From: Gordonia polyisoprenivorans
Lineage (GTDB): Bacteria > Actinomycetota > Actinomycetes > Mycobacteriales > Mycobacteriaceae
Direction: 5' to 3'
Assembly: GCF_017654315.1 (NCBI RefSeq)
Contig: NZ_CP072203.1
Coordinates: forward strand, 4,774,001-4,838,000
DNA: 64,000 nucleotides
The notes below the pieces were generated by a model. That model saw only the letters and a program-made list of their open reading frames with translations, searched no databases and was not told the origin of the DNA. Shown here one piece after another: positions 22,080 to 30,565 of the stretch. The stretch's first letter is position 1; every line of letters begins with the position of its first letter. Position numbers and translations under genes: made by a program.

Positions 22080-22382
22080 CTAGACCAGCCCGCCGAAGCC
22101 GCGTGCGATCGAGGTGTCGGTCTCGTTCATCACCGTCCGCGCATTGGTGACGCCGCGCTGGATGCCGAGCAGCTGGTCGCGGGCCTGGGTGAACACGCGG
22201 TCCCAGTTCTGCTGGGCGGCGTCGTAGGCCTGCTTCGCATCGGGCGAACGCCAGTTGCCATCGAGCGCGGCGACTTGCGATTTCAGTTGGGACGCCAGTT
22301 CTTCGAGGCGGCCGAACTGGGCGTTCAGTCCCCCTTCGAGGTCGCCGAGGGCGCCGAAGTCGTACTTGATTCTCCCGGACAT
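22080..22382 (-). CDS. WXG100-family ESX secreted protein
   Basis: 100 residues, helix-turn-helix hairpin. The turn has NWRSP near residue 44, where WRS replaces the usual WxG, flanked by long amphipathic helices. There is no signal peptide. Members form heterodimers secreted by type VII (ESX) systems. It follows another WXG100-type gene on the same strand, separated by a tandem-repeat region, so the two may pair. The C-terminus ends ARGFGGLV without a clear YxxxD export signal, which could be supplied by the partner. Confidence 0.85.
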   Translation of the reverse strand: MSGRIKYDFGALGDLEGGLNAQFGRLEELASQLKSQVAALDGNWRSPDAKQAYDAAQQNWDRVFTQARDQLLGIQRGVTNARTVMNETDTSIARGFGGLV

Positions 22383-22424
22383 GGGAAGTCCTTTCGGTCA
22401 GATGAGGTCGTGATCAGATATGCC

Positions 22425-22520
22425 GAGCCCGGTAGTGGTCGAGCCCGGTAGTGGTCGAGCTCGGTAATGGTCGAGCACAGCGGTGGTCGAGCACAGCGGT
22501 GGTCGAGCTCAGCGGTGGTC
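22425..22520. repeat. Six 16-bp tandem repeats between WXG100 genes
   Basis: Six consecutive 16-bp units of the form GAGCnCnGnnRTGGTC occupy the spacer between the two WXG100 genes. Units four and five are identical. The unit is not a multiple of three and lies outside coding sequence. Confidence 0.85.
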
Positions 22521-22559
22521 GACGAGGTCGGTGGCGGGGTTGCGCCGGTGCGACCGGGC

Positions 22560-22877
22560 CTACAGACGCAGCGGCCCCTCGGCACCGAAGCCACCCGCGG
22601 CCTGAGAATCCTGGTCGTCGTAGCCGCTGAAACCTGCGGTCAGCTGGGTGCGGATGTCGTCGAGCGCGGCGTTGAGCGCCGTCGCCGACGAGTTCCAGTC
22701 GGTGTGGATGTTGTCGAATGCGTTGGACGCCCGGCCGTTCCAGCTGGACACGCCCGTCGATGCGGCGGTGGCGATCTGCCTGATCACCCCCTGCATGTCG
22801 TCGACGATCTGCGAGACCGATTGTGCTGTGGCCAAGCCTGATTCGACGTCGACGTTAACTGCTCCATCGAGATTCAT
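22560..22877 (-). CDS. WXG100-family ESX protein (EsxB-like)
   Basis: 105 residues with the WXG100 core: SSWNGRASNAFD near residue 45 provides W-N-G between two helices. ATG 22877 has GAGGAGGAG about 5 nt upstream. The C-terminal tail is Gly/Asp rich with GYDDQDSQAAGG, where YDDQD may act as a YxxxD-type export signal. It is a likely heterodimer partner of the downstream WXG100 protein. EspG, PPE-like and other ESX genes lie upstream on the same strand. Confidence 0.85.
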   Translation of the reverse strand: MNLDGAVNVDVESGLATAQSVSQIVDDMQGVIRQIATAASTGVSSWNGRASNAFDNIHTDWNSSATALNAALDDIRTQLTAGFSGYDDQDSQAAGGFGAEGPLRL

Positions 22878-22991
22878 GGTGCTCCTCCTCATAGATGTCG
22901 GCACCGTCGTCGCGATGCCCCCGAAGCGCTGTCCGTGCGGACAGGCGCTGATGTCCCCCGGCGAAGATCTCGATGGGGAAGTCCCGTCGAC

Positions 22992-23825
22992 TCATGGGAA
23001 CCACCGTTGTCCGGGCAGGGTGTCGATCAGCCGGTCCACGGCCGCACCGATCCGATGCCCCGTCCCCGGGGTGATGGTCGTCCACAATCTGTCGTCGGGA
23101 GATCTGCTGAGGCCCATCAGAATTCGACCCGCACGCGAGTCGATGATCCCGATGGCCCCAGAAGTCTGGGTGAGGACGCCGTCGGCGCGCGAGGTGGCCA
23201 CGATCTCCCACCGCACGTCGCAGGACAGCAATGCGTCGGCCACCCGGGTGGCGTCGGCGGCCGTGGCGCCCCATGCACGCAGTGCCGCAACAACACCGGG
23301 AGCGTCGGCGCAGTGACCGAACCTCTCGGTCAGTTCGCGGGTGGGGACGCTGGTCTCGGTGAAGTCCAGCGCGTCATGCGGGCCGCACGTCGCGCGAACG
23401 ATGCCGGCCAGAGCAGTGGTGTCGCGCACGTCGAGAACGGCGAGCTCCACGTGGTCACCTCGGCGCACCGCAAGGACGTGGTCGTGCCCGCGCCGCGCCA
23501 CGCAGGCGCGAACCGTCGAATCGGCGGCGAAACCTCGGATCTCGAGTTCGCGGTCCGGGTGGGCGAGCACCCCGAGCACCGTATCGGCCCACAGCGTGGG
23601 GCCGCTGCTGTCGAACAGTCCCGCCTGCGCGATGACGCGGTCCAGGGTGGCGTTGTCCGGGTCGGCAAGGTCGCGGGCGATGCCTCGGGGCTCGCCGTGC
23701 GCACCGTCGGCCGACGGTGTCCAGAGATCCAGGACCACGGGCCAGGTGGTGACCCCGCATCGTTGCCCGAGTCGGCGCACCACCGCGATCTCGAGGCGAC
23801 GGGAATCGGTGGAGGTCACGATCAT
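22992..23825 (-). CDS. espG: EspG-family ESX secretion chaperone
   Basis: 277 residues with the EspG layout: an N-terminal sheet region (MIVTSTDSRRLEIAVV), TLWADTVLGVLAHPDRELEIRGF in the middle, and a C-terminal IIDSRAGRILMGLSRSPDDRLWTTITPGTGHRI. EspG is a cytosolic chaperone that binds the tip of PPE proteins and delivers them to the ESX ATPase. Its ATG overlaps the stop of the PPE-like gene as ATGA, so the presumed substrate and chaperone are translationally coupled. GGGAGGA supports the start. Confidence 0.85.
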   Translation of the reverse strand: MIVTSTDSRRLEIAVVRRLGQRCGVTTWPVVLDLWTPSADGAHGEPRGIARDLADPDNATLDRVIAQAGLFDSSGPTLWADTVLGVLAHPDRELEIRGFAADSTVRACVARRGHDHVLAVRRGDHVELAVLDVRDTTALAGIVRATCGPHDALDFTETSVPTRELTERFGHCADAPGVVAALRAWGATAADATRVADALLSCDVRWEIVATSRADGVLTQTSGAIGIIDSRAGRILMGLSRSPDDRLWTTITPGTGHRIGAAVDRLIDTLPGQRWFP

Positions 23826-24820
23826 GGTGTCCTCCCGGTGTCGAGGGTGAGGGTCTGCTCGACGTATCGGGGGTCGAGCGCCGTGCTCGATTGTGCGGCG
23901 ACCTCGGCCCAGGTTTCCGGAGGGCGTGGGGATGCCTCGGCCTGCCCGGTCTCGACCTGCGCCTGGGTGTCGACACGGACCACGCGGTCGCCCATCGATG
24001 CCGTCGAGGTCATCGGCGCCATCGGCGGCGGTACCGCGGACGGTGTGCCGGGCATCCCAGGTCCCGCCTGGCCCGTGCCGGCGGTGGTGGCCGTCGTGGG
24101 CGACCCGGTGGGCGCCGCGGCCACCATCGTCGGCGTATACGCGCCCCGGGGAGTCGGCGCCGAGAGTATCGGCGCCGCAACGATTCCCGACCCCGAGGCG
24201 GACCCGTGACCCGCGGTGGCAGCGGTAGCGTGAGCCTGCGGAGGTCGGCTGGGCGCGGTCGCCGGCGGGGTGTCGGGCACCAGTTGTGGTGCGGCGTGGG
24301 CAGCTCGCCACGGCTGTGCCAGCGGCTCGGCGGCGGTTTCGTAGGCCTCCATCACTCGCGCCGCGCGCATCCGTTGATCGTGGACCGCGCGTTCGGCATG
24401 CGCGGCCGCCCCAGTGGCGATCGGCGCAACCGAGGCGACCACTGCCGCGCCGTGGGCGAGTGTGTCGGCGAGGTCGACCTCGGCGGTGCTCGGCATCGCC
24501 AGGCGCGCCACCGACACGGCGAGCGACTGCGCCTCGGTCACCGCCGCAGCCTCGGCGGCCTGCGCTGCCATGTCGGTCAGCCATCCGAGGAGACCGGTGA
24601 GGCGGTCGATGGCTTCGGTGGCTGCGCCGGATTCCCAGTCGGCCCGCAGTCGCGTGAGGACGGCGCCGTATTCGGCTGCGGTCCCGGCGAACTCACCGGC
24701 GAGCGCACCCCACGCGATCGCAGCGTCGGCGAATGGCGCCGCTCCGGGCCCCTCGACGAGGTCGCTCGCGAGCCGGCGACTGGTACGGGTGTCCCAGAGG
24801 ACTCCGGTGAATCCGGTCAT
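23822..24820 (-). CDS. PPE-like ESX substrate
   Basis: 332 residues. The first 190 are helical and alanine-rich, with RLRADWESGAATEAIDRL resembling the W-E-x-G helical turn of PPE proteins. The rest is a Pro/Ala/Thr-rich tail. It lacks a literal Pro-Pro-Glu start (MTGFTGVLWDTRTS), so it is PPE-like rather than canonical. ATG 24820 is preferred over GTG 24826 because GAGGAG is then about 6 nt away. Direct overlap with espG strongly supports an ESX substrate role. Confidence 0.75.
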   Translation of the reverse strand: MTGFTGVLWDTRTSRRLASDLVEGPGAAPFADAAIAWGALAGEFAGTAAEYGAVLTRLRADWESGAATEAIDRLTGLLGWLTDMAAQAAEAAAVTEAQSLAVSVARLAMPSTAEVDLADTLAHGAAVVASVAPIATGAAAHAERAVHDQRMRAARVMEAYETAAEPLAQPWRAAHAAPQLVPDTPPATAPSRPPQAHATAATAGHGSASGSGIVAAPILSAPTPRGAYTPTMVAAAPTGSPTTATTAGTGQAGPGMPGTPSAVPPPMAPMTSTASMGDRVVRVDTQAQVETGQAEASPRPPETWAEVAAQSSTALDPRYVEQTLTLDTGRTP

Positions 24821-24927
24821 GCCCACTCCTCTCGGCTGCTCGGTCGGTGGGTCGGTCGGTCGGTCGGGTTGATGGTCTACGGATGGGGTTCGGATGGTCG
24901 AGCGGTCGCCGTGTCCGGGGGCGGCCG

Positions 24928-25245
24928 TCAGGTCCGCAGGCCGGACGCGGCCTGATCATCGGCGTCGGCGAGGCCACCGGCGTGGGACCGCAGCATCGCC
25001 GCGATGTTGCGCAGTTGTCGGATGCCGGAGGTCGCGTCTTCGGCGAAGCGCCCGGCCACTGCGGTGGCCGACGCCGCGGTGGTCACCGACACCTCGTCTC
25101 GACCGGGGGCGTCGACGGCGGCCTCCGGGGCAAGTCGTCCGACCGCTTCTTCCAGGGACAGCGCCAGACGTTCGAGATCAGCGCAGGCCCTGGACAATTC
25201 ATGCGGATCCACATCAAGATTGCCGCTGGTGGGTGACGGTGTCAT
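24928..25245 (-). CDS. Small EspC/PE-like ESX-associated protein
   Basis: 105 residues with NLDVDPHELSRACADLERLALSLEEAV, a middle of Asp/Thr/Ala, and a second helix FAEDATSGIRQLRNIAAMLRSHAGGLADADDQAA. The two-helix length and placement immediately before a PPE-like gene fit an EspC/EspF (DUF2580)-type or PE-type partner. There is no tryptophan-glycine turn. ATG 25245 starts the conserved part, with AGAAAGG some nt upstream. Role as the PPE partner is inferred from position. Confidence 0.65.
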   Translation of the reverse strand: MTPSPTSGNLDVDPHELSRACADLERLALSLEEAVGRLAPEAAVDAPGRDEVSVTTAASATAVAGRFAEDATSGIRQLRNIAAMLRSHAGGLADADDQAASGLRT

Positions 25246-25279
25246 CGGATGGCCTTTCTGACGGTGCCGAGAACTGGAC

Positions 25280-26644
25280 TCATCGGGGCGAGAGCGGCCC
25301 GGCCGGACCGAGTCGCAATTCGATGTCGGGCGGGGTCTCCGGGTCGGCGTCGGCACCGAGCACTGCGGGAGCGACGTCGGCGACGCCGCCGACCATCTGC
25401 TTTCCGTTGTCCTCGGTCACCAGATAGTCCGGAACCTCGTGGGTGTCGTCGGACGTCCCGGCCCCGCGCGCGGCCCCGGCGGCGGCCATGGGCGCCATCG
25501 ATGCCGGCATCGGGGTGGTGGTCCCCGAAACCGCACGCGCCGGGGAGGCCGGGGTGTAGCTCGCCGGTTCGGTGGCCCCGACGACGGGCATCCCGGAGCG
25601 GGCCGCGCCCAGCGGCGCGGTGACCGCCGCACCACCGGCACCGCCACCGCCACGGCCGGCACCACCGGCGCCCGTCGGCATCGCTCCCAGACCGGCCGGG
25701 CCGCCGCCGGGCCCGGACGGCCCACCGCCACCATCCTCCGGAGCGACATATGCCGCCGGCCGGACCGCCGTATCACCGGCGGCCAGCACCTGCTGCAGTG
25801 GTGCGGTGAGCATCGAGGGGATCTCGGTGGCCGTGGAGACCACCGGGGACACCGCGTCGAGGATGGTACCGGCCAGGGCGAACGGCGACTGCGCGGCGCC
25901 GGCTGCGCCGGTGGGCGCATTGGTGACGGCCACCGGCGCTCCGTTCACGGTCATATGGGTTGTCGGAGCCAGCAATTGAGCCCGCGTGGCCGCGACGGCG
26001 GCGGTCGCCTCGGACAATCCGAGGGCGGCCAAACTCACCGCGAGGGGCAACGCCGCCGGCCCGGTGAACGAGACGGCCGCGGTGATCTTGGCGATCGTGG
26101 CGGCCAGGATGGCCTGTAGCGTTGCCACACCCGCGGCGACGATGCCGGCGGCGGCCTGGATGTCGAAGGACATACCGCTGCCCTGGACTGCAAGCTGCCC
26201 ACTGTTGACGCTCGCCTCGCCGGTCTTCGCAGCGGCCGACACGGCACTCTGACCACCCCACACCTCGTCGGCGATCTTCAGGGCGGCCTGCGCCATCGAC
26301 ATCGATGACTCGAGCATCGTGGACAGTCCCTGGAAGATGACCGTCGGATCGAAGTCGGCCGCCGACAGGTCACCGGTCCCGAAGCTGCCGAGCAGATCGG
26401 TGATCGGTTTGACGAGCAGGCCGACATCGATGACCGGTAGTGGCGGTAGCCCCGGAAGCGGTGGTAGCGGCGGGAACTCGGGCAGCGGCGGGAGTCCCAA
26501 CCCTGCCAGCACGTCGCCGACCGGCCGGTCGAGGATCGGTCCGAGCGGTGTCGCCGCGATCATGTCGTTGACCGACATCTCGGTGGGCGCCGGGAACTCG
26601 GGCGGCCCGGAGGTGGGCTGCCCGGAGGCGAGAGGTTGACTCAC
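25280..26644 (-). CDS. Large Ala/Pro/Gly-rich ESX-associated protein
   Basis: 454 residues. Residues about 40-75 are a Pro-Leu repeat (LGLPPLPEFPPLPPLPGLPPLP). Residues 90-240 are helical with EVWGGQSA as a W-x-G-like turn and a hydrophobic alanine stretch. A Gly/Ala/Pro region follows, and a conserved C-terminus VPDYLVTEDNGKQMVGG. The organisation recalls EspA/EspE or PPE-type substrates, but I cannot assign it firmly. The GTG start overlaps the stop of the preceding small gene as GTGA, so the pair is coupled like PE-PPE or EspF-EspE pairs. Confidence 0.68.
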   Translation of the reverse strand: MSQPLASGQPTSGPPEFPAPTEMSVNDMIAATPLGPILDRPVGDVLAGLGLPPLPEFPPLPPLPGLPPLPVIDVGLLVKPITDLLGSFGTGDLSAADFDPTVIFQGLSTMLESSMSMAQAALKIADEVWGGQSAVSAAAKTGEASVNSGQLAVQGSGMSFDIQAAAGIVAAGVATLQAILAATIAKITAAVSFTGPAALPLAVSLAALGLSEATAAVAATRAQLLAPTTHMTVNGAPVAVTNAPTGAAGAAQSPFALAGTILDAVSPVVSTATEIPSMLTAPLQQVLAAGDTAVRPAAYVAPEDGGGGPSGPGGGPAGLGAMPTGAGGAGRGGGGAGGAAVTAPLGAARSGMPVVGATEPASYTPASPARAVSGTTTPMPASMAPMAAAGAARGAGTSDDTHEVPDYLVTEDNGKQMVGGVADVAPAVLGADADPETPPDIELRLGPAGPLSPR

Positions 26645-26949
26645 AGCACCGACCGCAGGGTCGCGGCGGAGGCGGCATCGACGGCCTCGAATTCGGCGAG
26701 ACCGCCGAGTGCGCTCGCCGCCGTCGCCGCATGGACGGCGGCCAGGTTGCCCACCGCGAACAGGTGATTGGCCTGTGCGGCGATGAATGCCGCGAGAAAT
26801 TCTTGCCCGATCAGTCCGAATACGGGGATCATGACCGCCGTGTTCGCGGCGGCGTTGACCGAGCCGGCCGCCGCCACCGCAGTACCGATCGCGGCGTTGG
26901 TCGCCGCGAAGCCCTCGAGGACTTCCGGTGTCACCGTCACATGATTCAT
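26641..26949 (-). CDS. Small EspF/PE-like ESX-associated protein
   Basis: 102 residues, alanine-rich, two helices around a central hydrophobic VMIPVFGLIGQEFLAAFIAAQ. MNHVTVTPEVLEGFAATNAAIG resembles the N-terminus of EspC/EspF-type (DUF2580) and PE proteins. It is coupled by a 4-nt overlap to the large Ala/Pro-rich gene downstream, suggesting a secreted pair. ATG 26949; the ribosome site AAGGGGGAGAGC is good. Confidence 0.7.
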   Translation of the reverse strand: MNHVTVTPEVLEGFAATNAAIGTAVAAAGSVNAAANTAVMIPVFGLIGQEFLAAFIAAQANHLFAVGNLAAVHAATAASALGGLAEFEAVDAASAATLRSVL

Positions 26950-27025
26950 GCTCTCCCCCTTGCCATTTCATCTACCGTCAGGTCACTCGTCGCCATGCCA
27001 TAGACGCCCACCACTCTCGTCGACC

Positions 27026-27349
27026 TCACCGCGACTGCACCAGCTCGGCGAACGACGCGGTGAAGTCCTCGGTCATCGCCGCTCGGCGAGCGAATGCTCG
27101 TTGGGCGGCGAGCATGGCCGTCGCCACGATCCCGGAGCCGAGGCGGGCGCCGCCGAGCTCGCCCGCCCCGTCGGCGAGCCACAACCCCGTCATCGCCCCG
27201 GAGCCATCGACCTCCACGGTGATCAGATCGTCGGCAGAGCTCTCCCGGACCCGAATCCGCGCCAGCTCGTCGGAGAAGTCGTGCAGACGGCCCAGTTGAG
27301 CAGCCGCACGGGATTCGAGTTCGTCCATCGCCGGGTTCATCGCGCTCAC
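27026..27349 (-). CDS. YbaB/EbfC-family protein (EspL-like)
   Basis: 107 residues with the YbaB pattern: N-terminal helix MDELESRAAAQLGRLHDFSDELA, strands ITVEVDGSGAMTGLWL, and C-terminal helix IVATAMLAAQRAFARRA. Classic YbaB binds DNA; homologues inside ESX loci (EspL in mycobacteria) act with other Esp proteins. The GTG start overlaps the upstream stop as GTGA, giving coupling with the preceding hypothetical gene. Confidence 0.75.
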   Translation of the reverse strand: MSAMNPAMDELESRAAAQLGRLHDFSDELARIRVRESSADDLITVEVDGSGAMTGLWLADGAGELGGARLGSGIVATAMLAAQRAFARRAAMTEDFTASFAELVQSR

Positions 27350-27690
27350 ACCGACCTGAGCCAGGACGTGGGCGCATCGGCCTCGTCGTCGTCACGCAAC
27401 TCGGCATCAGCCAGATCGTCGGGCCTGGGCAGACCGAGCGACTCGACCACCTCCGACGGCGTCCCGGACTCGAGCAGCCGGGCACGCAACCGGATCGCCG
27501 ATGCCATCGCCGACTGTTGACACAACCGGAGGACGTCGTCGGCCACGACCTGGGGATGTTTGCGCAGCTGGGTGTCGTCGATACGCACCGCCAGCGGCAG
27601 GCCCGCCGGCGTCGTGATCACCGAGATCGCCCCGTCCCGCGATCGCGCCAAGGATGTCTCCTCGACTCCACCGAAATCCTCGCCGGTCAT
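27346..27690 (-). CDS. Hypothetical protein of the ESX satellite cluster
   Basis: 114 residues; begins MTGEDFGGVEETSLARSRDG, has a strand-rich GAISVITTPAGLPLAVRIDD section, and then a helix VVADDVLRLCQQSAMASAIRLRARLL. The order (DNA-binding-like YbaB gene directly downstream, coupled) suggests a YbaB partner, as ESX loci often pair two such small proteins. Family not recognised. GGGAGGG before ATG 27690 fixes the start. Confidence 0.65.
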   Translation of the reverse strand: MTGEDFGGVEETSLARSRDGAISVITTPAGLPLAVRIDDTQLRKHPQVVADDVLRLCQQSAMASAIRLRARLLESGTPSEVVESLGLPRPDDLADAELRDDDEADAPTSWLRSV

Positions 27691-28099
27691 CGACCCTCCC
27701 ACGTCGGTTACTCCCTGTATCGCAGCGGCGTCCGTTCCGCCGCCGATGTGCGATGTCATGATTGGACGCAGCGGGACCGGTTCGGGTTCCACTCGATCGG
27801 ATCTTTTCGACCCGTTGCCGGTGACCTCCGCTGACGGTGTTGAGATGATGCCACAGATCACATGCGGTGTCCGGTTTGCGCGTGATGTCTGGGGATAACC
27901 CGGGACCGTCGGTACCCGTTAGATGTCGCGGGCCTCGTCCGATGCTCCGTGGTCACCGGGCCCCGACCCGGACTGTTGCTCGGCGTGACGCTCACCATTC
28001 ACGATCCGACACCCATGGGTACACTGCCGAGCGTGGTGACGTCCGTCCCGCAAAGCAGGCGGACTCATGTCACCGGGAATCACCTTGCAGGGGGAAGCG

Positions 28100-29677
28100 A
28101 TGACGCACGAGAACAACGGACATCCGGCGGCGATGATGCCCGCAACCCCACCGTGGTTGCAGTTCGGGCCGCCCGGGGACGCGCCGCGGACCGGCGAGGC
28201 ACCGACCGAACCAGCGCACGGAACCGAAGCGCCGGACGAGCCCGTTGCCGGCTTCGGCGCCGACCGGCCACCGATCCCTCCCTCGCCGCCCCCTCCGTCG
28301 CCGACGGGCTCCACGGCGCCGGGCGATGCCGCAGCACCCACGAGCGCGGCACCGGCCGATCCAGCCCCCACCGATGCACCTCCGGAGCACCCCGCGCCGC
28401 CGAGTTCCCCCACTCCTGCTCCCCCGGCGCAGCCTCACCACACGCCGTTTCCCCCGGCAACCGGGTACCAGACACCACCACAGTCCGAGGCGCCCCAACA
28501 GCACCAGCACAACCAGTCCGCACCGGCAAACACCTACGCGCCCAACGGTTTCGACCCATCCGTGCAGGGGTACGCACCCGGCACCATGCCACCCGGCCCC
28601 TACCCGACCGGCCCCCTACCCTCCGGTCCGGTTCCCGGCGCGCCGACGCCACCGCACATGCCGCCGGCCCCATCCGGTTACGCCCCGCCGATGGACAACG
28701 GGTACGCCCCGCCGATGGGATTCGGGTCGCCGCAACAGGGACCGGCCCTCGACGAAGTCGCCCTGCTGCGCAAGGCTCGCCGAGCCCCCGCTCGCGGGTG
28801 GCGGCGGGCGGTGCACACCATCTCGGCCGGCACCATCAATCCCGGCGACTCCGCCAACGAGATCCGGTATCAGCAGCTGCTCGAGCGGTTGCGCCGACCG
28901 GTTCGCGGCGACTACCGCATCGCGGTGCTCTCGCTGAAGGGTGGCGTCGGAAAGACCACCACGACAGTCGGTTTGGGTTCGACCTTCGCCTCGCTGCGCG
29001 GCGACCGGGTGATCGCCGTCGACGCCAACCCCGATCTGGGGACACTGGCTCAGCGTGTCCCGCAGCAGACGGCGTCGACGGTGCGCAATCTGCTCTCCGA
29101 CGACAACGTCTACCGCTACAGCGATGTGCGCGCCCACACCTCGCAGGCGCCGTCGCGCCTGGAAGTTCTCGCCTCCGAACGAGATCCAGCGATGGCCGAA
29201 GCATTCAGCGAGGACGAATACCGCGGCGTCGTCACCATCCTCCAGCGTTTTTACAACATCATCATCACCGACTGCGGAACCGGCCTGAGCCACTCGGCGA
29301 TGAACGGCGTGCTCGACCTGGCGAACGCCATCATCTTGGTCTCGTCGCCGGCACTGGACGGCGCCCGCAGCGCCTCGGCCACGCTGGATTGGCTCGAGGC
29401 CCACGGATACGGCCACCTGGTGTCACGCGCTGTCGTCGTGCTCAGCTCGTCCCGCCCGGGGTCGTCGACCATCGACACCGACCAATTGGGTCAGCATTTC
29501 CTGACGCGATGCCGCGCGGTGCAGACGATCCCGTTTGACGACCATCTCGCCGAGGGTGCCGACGTCGATCTCGAGCTCGTCGGCAAGCCCACCCGGCTGG
29601 CGTTCGTCGAGCTCGCCGCGACCATCGCCGACGAGTTCGCGCCGACGGTTCGTCGAGAGGAACCGTTCTACGGCTGA
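28100..29677 (+). CDS. EspI-like MinD/ParA-type ATPase with Pro-rich N-terminus
   Basis: 525 residues. The first 230 are Pro/Ala/Gln-rich and disordered. The C-terminal half is a deviant-Walker ATPase: LSLKGGVGKTTTTVGLGS near residue 283, VIAVDANPDLGTLAQRVP, and an IIITDCGTGLSHSAM switch. EspI of ESX-1 (Rv3876) has the same build and is reported to regulate secretion in response to ATP. It is divergent from the other ESX genes with a 238-bp promoter region between. AGGGGG about 5 nt before ATG 28100 fixes the start. Confidence 0.85.
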   Translation: MTHENNGHPAAMMPATPPWLQFGPPGDAPRTGEAPTEPAHGTEAPDEPVAGFGADRPPIPPSPPPPSPTGSTAPGDAAAPTSAAPADPAPTDAPPEHPAPPSSPTPAPPAQPHHTPFPPATGYQTPPQSEAPQQHQHNQSAPANTYAPNGFDPSVQGYAPGTMPPGPYPTGPLPSGPVPGAPTPPHMPPAPSGYAPPMDNGYAPPMGFGSPQQGPALDEVALLRKARRAPARGWRRAVHTISAGTINPGDSANEIRYQQLLERLRRPVRGDYRIAVLSLKGGVGKTTTTVGLGSTFASLRGDRVIAVDANPDLGTLAQRVPQQTASTVRNLLSDDNVYRYSDVRAHTSQAPSRLEVLASERDPAMAEAFSEDEYRGVVTILQRFYNIIITDCGTGLSHSAMNGVLDLANAIILVSSPALDGARSASATLDWLEAHGYGHLVSRAVVVLSSSRPGSSTIDTDQLGQHFLTRCRAVQTIPFDDHLAEGADVDLELVGKPTRLAFVELAATIADEFAPTVRREEPFYG

Positions 29678-29720
29678 ACCGGGCCGGACGCAACCCCGGG
29701 CACCGGGCCGCAGGCGATGG

Positions 29721-30368
29721 TCAGTCGGTGTCGGGGTCACCGGTGGCGAGCGCCTCTGCGCGCTCGCGGCGGTGCGCCAGCCAACGCCGGGTGATGCCCA
29801 CGGCCATCGGGATCACGACGGTCAGCATCGAGGCGATGATGAACACCTCGAGATGGTCGCGGATCAACGGCACCTGCCCGAGGAAATAGCCGAGCAGGAT
29901 CAATCCGGCCGCCCATACGACGCTGCCGAGTAGCGAGAACAGCGTGAACACGCGGTGCGGCATGCCGCTGAACCCGGCGACCAACGGCGTCAGTGTACGA
30001 ACCACTCCGATGAACCGGCCGAAGAACACCGTCAGCGGGCCGTAACGCTGGAAGTAGCGATGGGTGCGCTCGACGTACTCGGGTCCCACCGCGCGCATCA
30101 TCCGGCCCTCGATCACCGATCGGCCCAGACGCCGACCGAGGAAATAGCCACATTGATCGCCGGCCGCCGCCGCCAGCGGTACCACCAGACACAGCCACCA
30201 CACTTTGGCGAACGGATTCGGCTGTGCGGCAAGCACGCCGGCGGTGAACAGTACCGAGTCGCCGGGGAAGAGGAACCCGATCAGGATGCCGGTCTCGACG
30301 AACATGAGCACACACAGGCCGATGACGCCGCCGGTGGCGAGGAACGAGTCGACATCGAAGGGGTTCAT
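29721..30368 (-). CDS. DedA/SNARE-associated family membrane protein
   Basis: 215 residues with about five membrane segments. The family motifs are present: ETGILIGFLFPGDSVLFTAG near residue 30 and FFGRFIGVVRTLTPLVAGFSGM near 115 (F-x-R-x-x-P/G re-entrant loop with an essential arginine). DedA proteins flip phospholipid or undecaprenyl carriers and support proton motive force. Start ATG 30368 gives the usual length. The 30369-30565 gap is a divergent promoter region shared with the hydrolase. Convergent with the EspI-like gene. Confidence 0.9.
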   Translation of the reverse strand: MNPFDVDSFLATGGVIGLCVLMFVETGILIGFLFPGDSVLFTAGVLAAQPNPFAKVWWLCLVVPLAAAAGDQCGYFLGRRLGRSVIEGRMMRAVGPEYVERTHRYFQRYGPLTVFFGRFIGVVRTLTPLVAGFSGMPHRVFTLFSLLGSVVWAAGLILLGYFLGQVPLIRDHLEVFIIASMLTVVIPMAVGITRRWLAHRRERAEALATGDPDTD

Positions 30369-30565
30369 CACGGTCCACCCTAGGTGCTGCGAGCACCACC
30401 GGCTCCCGCCCGACGGGGTGTCGATGACCACGTTAACTCGATGCAACATGCTGGGCAGAGCGTGCCCATGTGGGGTTTACTCGGTCGTAAACATGCAGCG
30501 CGAATCCGCCGCGCTCGACCCCAGCCCGCCGACTCTCACGACGACGTGACCTCTAGGAGCCGACC

